From contig CM073596.1 of NCBI GenBank assembly GCA_037074705.1, positions 17,380,501 to 17,444,500 of the forward strand: DNA of 64,000 nucleotides. Reading direction: 5' to 3'. Shown piece after piece: positions 60,111-64,000 of this stretch. The translations under genes and the position numbers were made by a program. Origin of the DNA: Zhengitettix transpicula. Lineage: Eukaryota > Arthropoda > Insecta > Orthoptera > Tetrigidae. Numbering within the stretch: position 1 is the stretch's first letter; each line of letters opens with the position of its first letter. The notes under the pieces were generated by a model. That model was not told the DNA's origin. It saw only the letters and a list, made by a program, of their open reading frames with translations, and ran no database searches.

Positions 60111-60257
60111 TTTTTTTATTTTTTGAGTTTATATAGATAATAAAGAGCCTTTTTTCCTGTCCTATTCAATTACATCAAGTATCAAAAACACCAGTAAACT
60201 AATTTAACGTGAGACGACGTTTAATGCTAAATATATTGATAATAAAGTGTCTGTTTT

Positions 60258-60417
60258 GCTTGGCGTTTAGAATTACGAGAAGTTTCGAAACCGCGGAGAA
60301 TGTATAAAATGTGAGACGACGTTTAATGCTGAATATATTAATAATATTGCTGTGATTCTTCAATCATCCGCCGTTCAGAGACGTACATTAACAACAACAA
60401 AATATTGTGTGCCGACA
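60258..60417 (+). repeat. Inverted repeat, left arm
   Basis: The reverse complement of 61491-61650 matches at many anchors: GCTTGGCGTTT, GAATGTATAAAAT, GAGACGACGTT, AATATTGCTGTG, TCAATCATCCGCCGTTCAG, GACGTACATTAAC and AACAAAATATTGTGTGC. Arms are 160 bp and enclose about 1.07 kb. Confidence 0.9.
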
Positions 60418-60424
60418 TTTATAT

Positions 60425-60845
60425 ATATAGCTAAATAAATAGATGAAATGAATAAGTATATTTCTTAAGCGTTCCTTTACGTGTAAGGTAGCAAAACAAT
60501 CTCACAAAATGTTTCAGGGATATAGAAAAGAATCAGTGTAAGACAACGTTTAATGCTAAATATATTATTATTAAAATAACCTGACAGGAGGAGTAAGAAG
60601 TACGATAAGTATTAACATCATAAAAAATAAATTAAATGTTGACAAATACATCAATCAATCAATAAATAGATGAAGCATATTTATTAATTTTCCTAACGCG
60701 TACGTACGTAACATACATACATAAAATTACAATCAGAACGTATTAAACATAAAAAATAAATTTTGTTATGCAAATATATCAAACGTTTAATAAATAAATT
60801 AAGTATGTTTATTAATTGTTAATTGTTAATAACAGAAAGAAATGA
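60425..60845 (+). repeat. Degenerate short repeats with ACGTACGT cores
   Basis: Irregular units share TAAATAAATAGATGAA, ATATTTATTAATT, TAACGCGTACGTACGTAACA and AACATAAAAAATAAATT. The same family is expanded at 62990-63750 in the second duplication copy. Confidence 0.75.
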
Positions 60846-60909
60846 ATTTGAGTGTGAGATTGGTGGGAAATTGTGGCGAGAATTCGGCCGAATATTCTCG
60901 CGGAGTATT

Positions 60910-61051
60910 AGGATAGTGTAAGGGCCAAGTAGGTCGCGTGATCAGCGGAGCTCCGCGCCAGAAGGTCACGTGGTTGCAGCTCGTGGACGCGCCACCTGCT
61001 CACCCTCTTAGCTCCTGTTACTCGTGACCTCCTCGGCCCTTACACTATCCT
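60910..61051. mobile_element. 142-bp palindrome-ended element, copy 1
   Basis: AGGATAGTGTAAGGGCC (60910-60926) and GGCCCTTACACTATCCT (61035-61051) are perfect 17-nt inverted repeats; pairing extends imperfectly to about 30 nt. Inside is the perfect palindrome GCGGAGCTCCGC (60945-60956), and just outside is ATTCGGCCGAAT (60882-60893). It is GC-rich in AT-rich DNA. No clear target-site duplication, so a MITE or a structured non-coding segment are both possible. Confidence 0.7.
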
Positions 61052-61490
61052 GGTGCTCAAGCCCGAATCGAGCTTCATTTTCTCGCTAAATTTCCGTTCG
61101 GAATTTGGTTTAAATTAATTAATTGGTTGCCTTAATTAAACCCACCCACCCATATATTTATATATATATTATTTGTTGGTTTGTTTAATGTACATATATT
61201 GAACGGAGGAGTATTGAAGAAACACAGCAATATTTTTAATATATTCTTCCCTCATTCCTCAGATTAAACGTCTCCTAACAACGTTGAATAAAGTTCTGTG
61301 CTGTTTCTGAAACTTAATTAATTGTAAACGTCAAGCAAGAAACGCTTCTTTATATCAATTAATAAGACAATTGGAAAAATTAAATATACTTTCGCAGTAC
61401 ACATTTATTTTGTTAAGCTTTAATGATTGTTTGCTGACTTACGCGTATAGCAATGATTAATAAATAATATACTTCTTAATTTCATATATT

Positions 61491-61650
61491 TGTCAGCACA
61501 CAATATTTTGTTGTCGTTAATGTACGTCACTGAACGGCGGATGATTGAAGAAACACAGCAATATTATTACAATATTCAGTATTCAACGTCGTCTCAAATT
61601 TTATACATTCTCTGGGGTCTCGAAACTATCGTAATTGTAAACGCCAAGCA
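61491..61650 (-). repeat. Inverted repeat, right arm
   Basis: Partner of 60258-60417. Its outer edge coincides with the junction to the second segmental copy. A shorter related fragment in the same orientation lies near 61190-61260 (GAACGGAGGAGTATTGAAGA). Confidence 0.9.
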
Positions 61651-62284
61651 ATTGCCTTTTTAAACGTCATTTCGATTCCTTTATCCTCCCCGCCCTAATA
61701 GACGAATCGCTGGATGAAAATACGTGTTACAAAAGAAACAAATTTGCTGTTATTTGCGAGAAATGAAGGTATAATGATTATTCCAATATTTTTCGGGGGA
61801 AACGGCCACAGCATTATCTTATATGGTAAAAAAAATAAAGAAAGCAGGCATTGGACGAAGCAAACGTTGAAATGAGAAGGAATGATAAAATAAATACCAA
61901 ATAAGTGGAATTGATATCTTACTTTAGCTGCTGCGTGTTACAGGTGAAGGGGGATGTTTTTGTATCACTTCTAAATACTCAGCTTTCATCGAAAGTCAGT
62001 GGCCGAGGTTGTTAAAGTCTGGACGCGTGAAGCTTGTGTGTGGTTCAGGGTTTGATCCTCGCTCACAGAACAATTATTTTTTTCTGTATTTAGCCCTCAC
62101 GGACGAGGTTTGCGTCCAAAAATCGCTTCGACCGTGGCCCAGTGGATAAAATTCAATGATTCTGTGCGTTGCTTCAGCGAGCTTCTTACGGTTCTCACGG
62201 CGTTAATTTTTTCTGTCCCTCTTGCGTAACTATTCCCACGTCACTGTCATGTATTGCGATTCTTAAAAGTGATTGAAGCCCTGA

Positions 62285-62385
62285 ATCATTACCTCACTCA
62301 GTAGCTCTGTGGTTAGAGTCCAGGTGAGTGTAACTGGAGCCAGATGATCCGCGTTCGAGCTTCACTCACAGCTTTCATTTTTTCT
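62285..62385 (+). mobile_element. Extra tRNA-like SINE head in copy 2
   Basis: TAGCTCTGTGGTTAGAG (A-box-like, about 62301) and GCGTTCGAGCTTC (B-box-like, about 62351) form a head not seen in copy 1. It is followed by a T-rich stretch. Confidence 0.6.
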
Positions 62386-62456
62386 GTTTTTTCCAGGTAT
62401 TTACCACTTACCGTCGAGGTTTGCGACTCTTAAGGGATATTAAAACGTCCAACCTT

Positions 62457-62688
62457 CGCCTCGTCCGTGGCTCAGTGGTTAGAATTCAGGTCGGTGTAAC
62501 GCAATGATTCTGTGCGTAGCCGGCTGTGGGTTCGAGTCCCGGCGGGGTCCTTACTCCAAAGCATTTCGCTGTCTGCTTCCAAATTCGCTCGGCTTCGAGC
62601 TCTCTCCGCGTGTCCCCTCGGGGCCGGCGAAGTTGTAAGCAGAATTCCTGGGACATGTGGCGGAGTAAGGTTTTTGAAATTTTTCCAA
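62457..62688 (+). mobile_element. tRNA-derived SINE, second copy
   Basis: Nearly identical to 59878-60110, with the same head, B box (GGGTTCGAGTCCCGGCGGGG) and body. Confidence 0.85.
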
Positions 62689-62989
62689 TTTTTTTATTTT
62701 TGGAGTTTATATCGATAGCAAAGAGCCTTTTTACCTCTCCTGAACAATTACAACAAGTATCAAAAACACCAGTAAACTAATTTAACGTGAGACGACGTTT
62801 AATGCTAAATATATTGATAAAAAAGTGTCTGTTTTGCTTGGCGTTTACAATTACGATAAGTTTCAAAACCCCAGAGAATGTATAAAATGTGAGACGACGT
62901 TTAATGCTGAATATATTCATAATATTGCTGTGTTTCTTCAATCCTCCGCCGTTCAGTGACGTACAAAATATTGTGTGCTGACAAATATG

Positions 62990-63750
62990 TCTATAGCTAA
63001 ATAAATAGATGAAAATAAGAAGTATATTTATTAAGCGTTCCTTTACGCGTAAGGCAGCTTAACAATCAATCACACAAAATGTTTTAGGGATAGAAAACGA
63101 ATCAGTGTGAGACAACGTATATATTATTATTAAAATAACCTGACACGAGGAGTAAGAAGTACGATACGAATTAACAACATAAAAAATAAATTGTGTGTTG
63201 ACAAAATACATCAATCAATAAATACATAGATGAAATATAGAAGTATATTATTTATTAATCATTGCTAGAATCAGTGTGAGATAACGTTTAATGCTAAATA
63301 TTGTGTTGGCAAATATATCAATAGTTAAATAAATAAATGAAGCATATTTATTAATTTTCCTAACGCGTACGTACGTAACATACGTACATAAAATTATAAT
63401 AATAACGTATTAACAAAATAAAAAATAAATGTTGTGTTGTCAAATATATCATCAAACGTTAAATAAATAGATGAAGTATATTTATTAATTGTTAGTAACG
63501 CGTACGTACGTAGTAGTAATAAATATTATTAACACAAACAACATAAAAAATAAATTATGTGCTGACAAATAACATTAAATAAATAGATATATATTATTTA
63601 TTCATTGTTCCTAACGTGTACGTACGTAACATACATACATAACATTTTAATCATAACGTATTAACAACATAAAAAATAAATTATGTGATGCAAATATATC
63701 AAACGTTTAATAAATATATAAATAATATGTTATTATTAGTTAGTTTAACA
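62990..63750 (+). repeat. Expanded short-repeat block with ACGTACGT cores
   Basis: About six irregular units of roughly 115-135 bp share AACGCGTACGTACGT (near 63362, 63497 and 63612 in more or less exact form), AACATAAAAAATAAATT and AAATAGATGAA. The block is longer than its counterpart at 60425-60845. Confidence 0.75.
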
Positions 63751-63812
63751 TTGAGTGTGAGATTGGTGGCAAATTGAGGCGAGGATTCGGCCGAATATTC
63801 TCGCGGAGTATT

Positions 63813-63954
63813 AGGATAGTGTAAGGGCCAAGTAGGTCGCGTGATCAGCGGAGCTCCGCGCCAGAAGGTCACGTGGTTGCAGCTAGTGGACGCGCCACCT
63901 GCTCACCCTCTTAGCTCCTGTTACTCGTGACCTCCTTGGCTCTTACACTATCCT
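63813..63954. mobile_element. 142-bp palindrome-ended element, copy 2
   Basis: Same length as copy 1. The left end AGGATAGTGTAAGGGCC is identical; the right end GGCTCTTACACTATCCT has one change that breaks one pair. The internal GCGGAGCTCCGC palindrome is kept. Confidence 0.7.
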
Positions 63955-64000
63955 GATGCTCAAGCCTCGATCAGGCTTCATTTTCTCGCTAAATTTCCGT

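Larger units (their letters stand above)
59405..61650 (+). repeat. Tandem segmental duplication, copy 1
   Basis: This block and 61655-64000 share the same succession of parts. Offsets grow along the block: 2252 at GTCATTTCGAT (59414 and 61666), about 2578 at the SINE head (59881 and 62459) and about 2902 at GCCGAATATTC (60888 and 63790). The growth reflects extra SINE-head and short-repeat units in copy 2. Confidence 0.85.
61655..64000 (+). repeat. Tandem segmental duplication, copy 2 (runs off the window)
   Basis: Repeats the order of 59405 onward: leader with AACGAATTTGCTGTT-like sequence, SINE heads, ACGTACGT repeats and the 142-bp element. It carries more SINE heads (near 61995, 62128, 62300 and 62457) and more short units. 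The window ends before the expected right arm of the inverted repeat. Confidence 0.85.

Overview
This window is a piece of a large, repeat-rich eukaryotic genome, almost certainly an insect. The only protein-coding gene I can support is the 3' end of headcase (hdc; vertebrate homologue HECA), on the + strand in three exons at 7967-8155, 8237-8425 and 10107-10271. GT-AG introns, tRNA-derived SINEs, Jockey/CR1-type non-LTR fragments, a Penelope-like fragment and a 31-kb satellite all fit an insect with a big genome. A polyneopteran (stick insect, cockroach or similar) is my guess and rests only on general repeat style.

Layout. 1-7966: probably headcase intron or upstream DNA. It holds a 1.1-kb foldback element (2326-3417) between two SINE-like pieces and two tandem, broken Jockey-type reverse-transcriptase fragments (6297-7785). 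7967-10271: the last three hdc exons, with one 81-bp stop-free intron and one 1.7-kb intron carrying a non-autonomous element. 10272 to about 16395: AT-rich DNA read as a very long hdc 3' UTR, ending at a good poly(A) signal (16376-16381).

16564-47944: one uninterrupted satellite array, about 31.4 kb, roughly 400 copies of a 78-bp monomer that is about 80% AT. It begins about 170 bp after the inferred end of hdc. No other element interrupts it. It alternates between two monomer subfamilies and carries several levels of higher-order duplication (offsets of 615, 653, about 1421, 1810, 2751 and 4356 bp).

47945-64000: repeat-dense DNA without a recognisable host gene. It contains a GC-richer unknown segment, a Penelope-like GIY-YIG fragment, a minus-strand CR1/Jockey-like RT C-terminus, a tandem SINE cluster, a 51-bp CT-rich minisatellite with a 201-bp higher-order unit, a small MITE, a duplicated promoter-like module (CCAAT box, YY1-type motif and, in one copy, a TATA box), and a tandem segmental duplication (59405-61650 and 61655 to beyond the end) made of SINE heads, short repeats, inverted repeats and a 142-bp palindromic element.

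Most of the window does not act as a set of cooperating genes. The main biological point is the abutment of a conserved regulator's very long 3' UTR and a structured satellite array whose every monomer carries AATAAA hexamers in the direction of hdc transcription.
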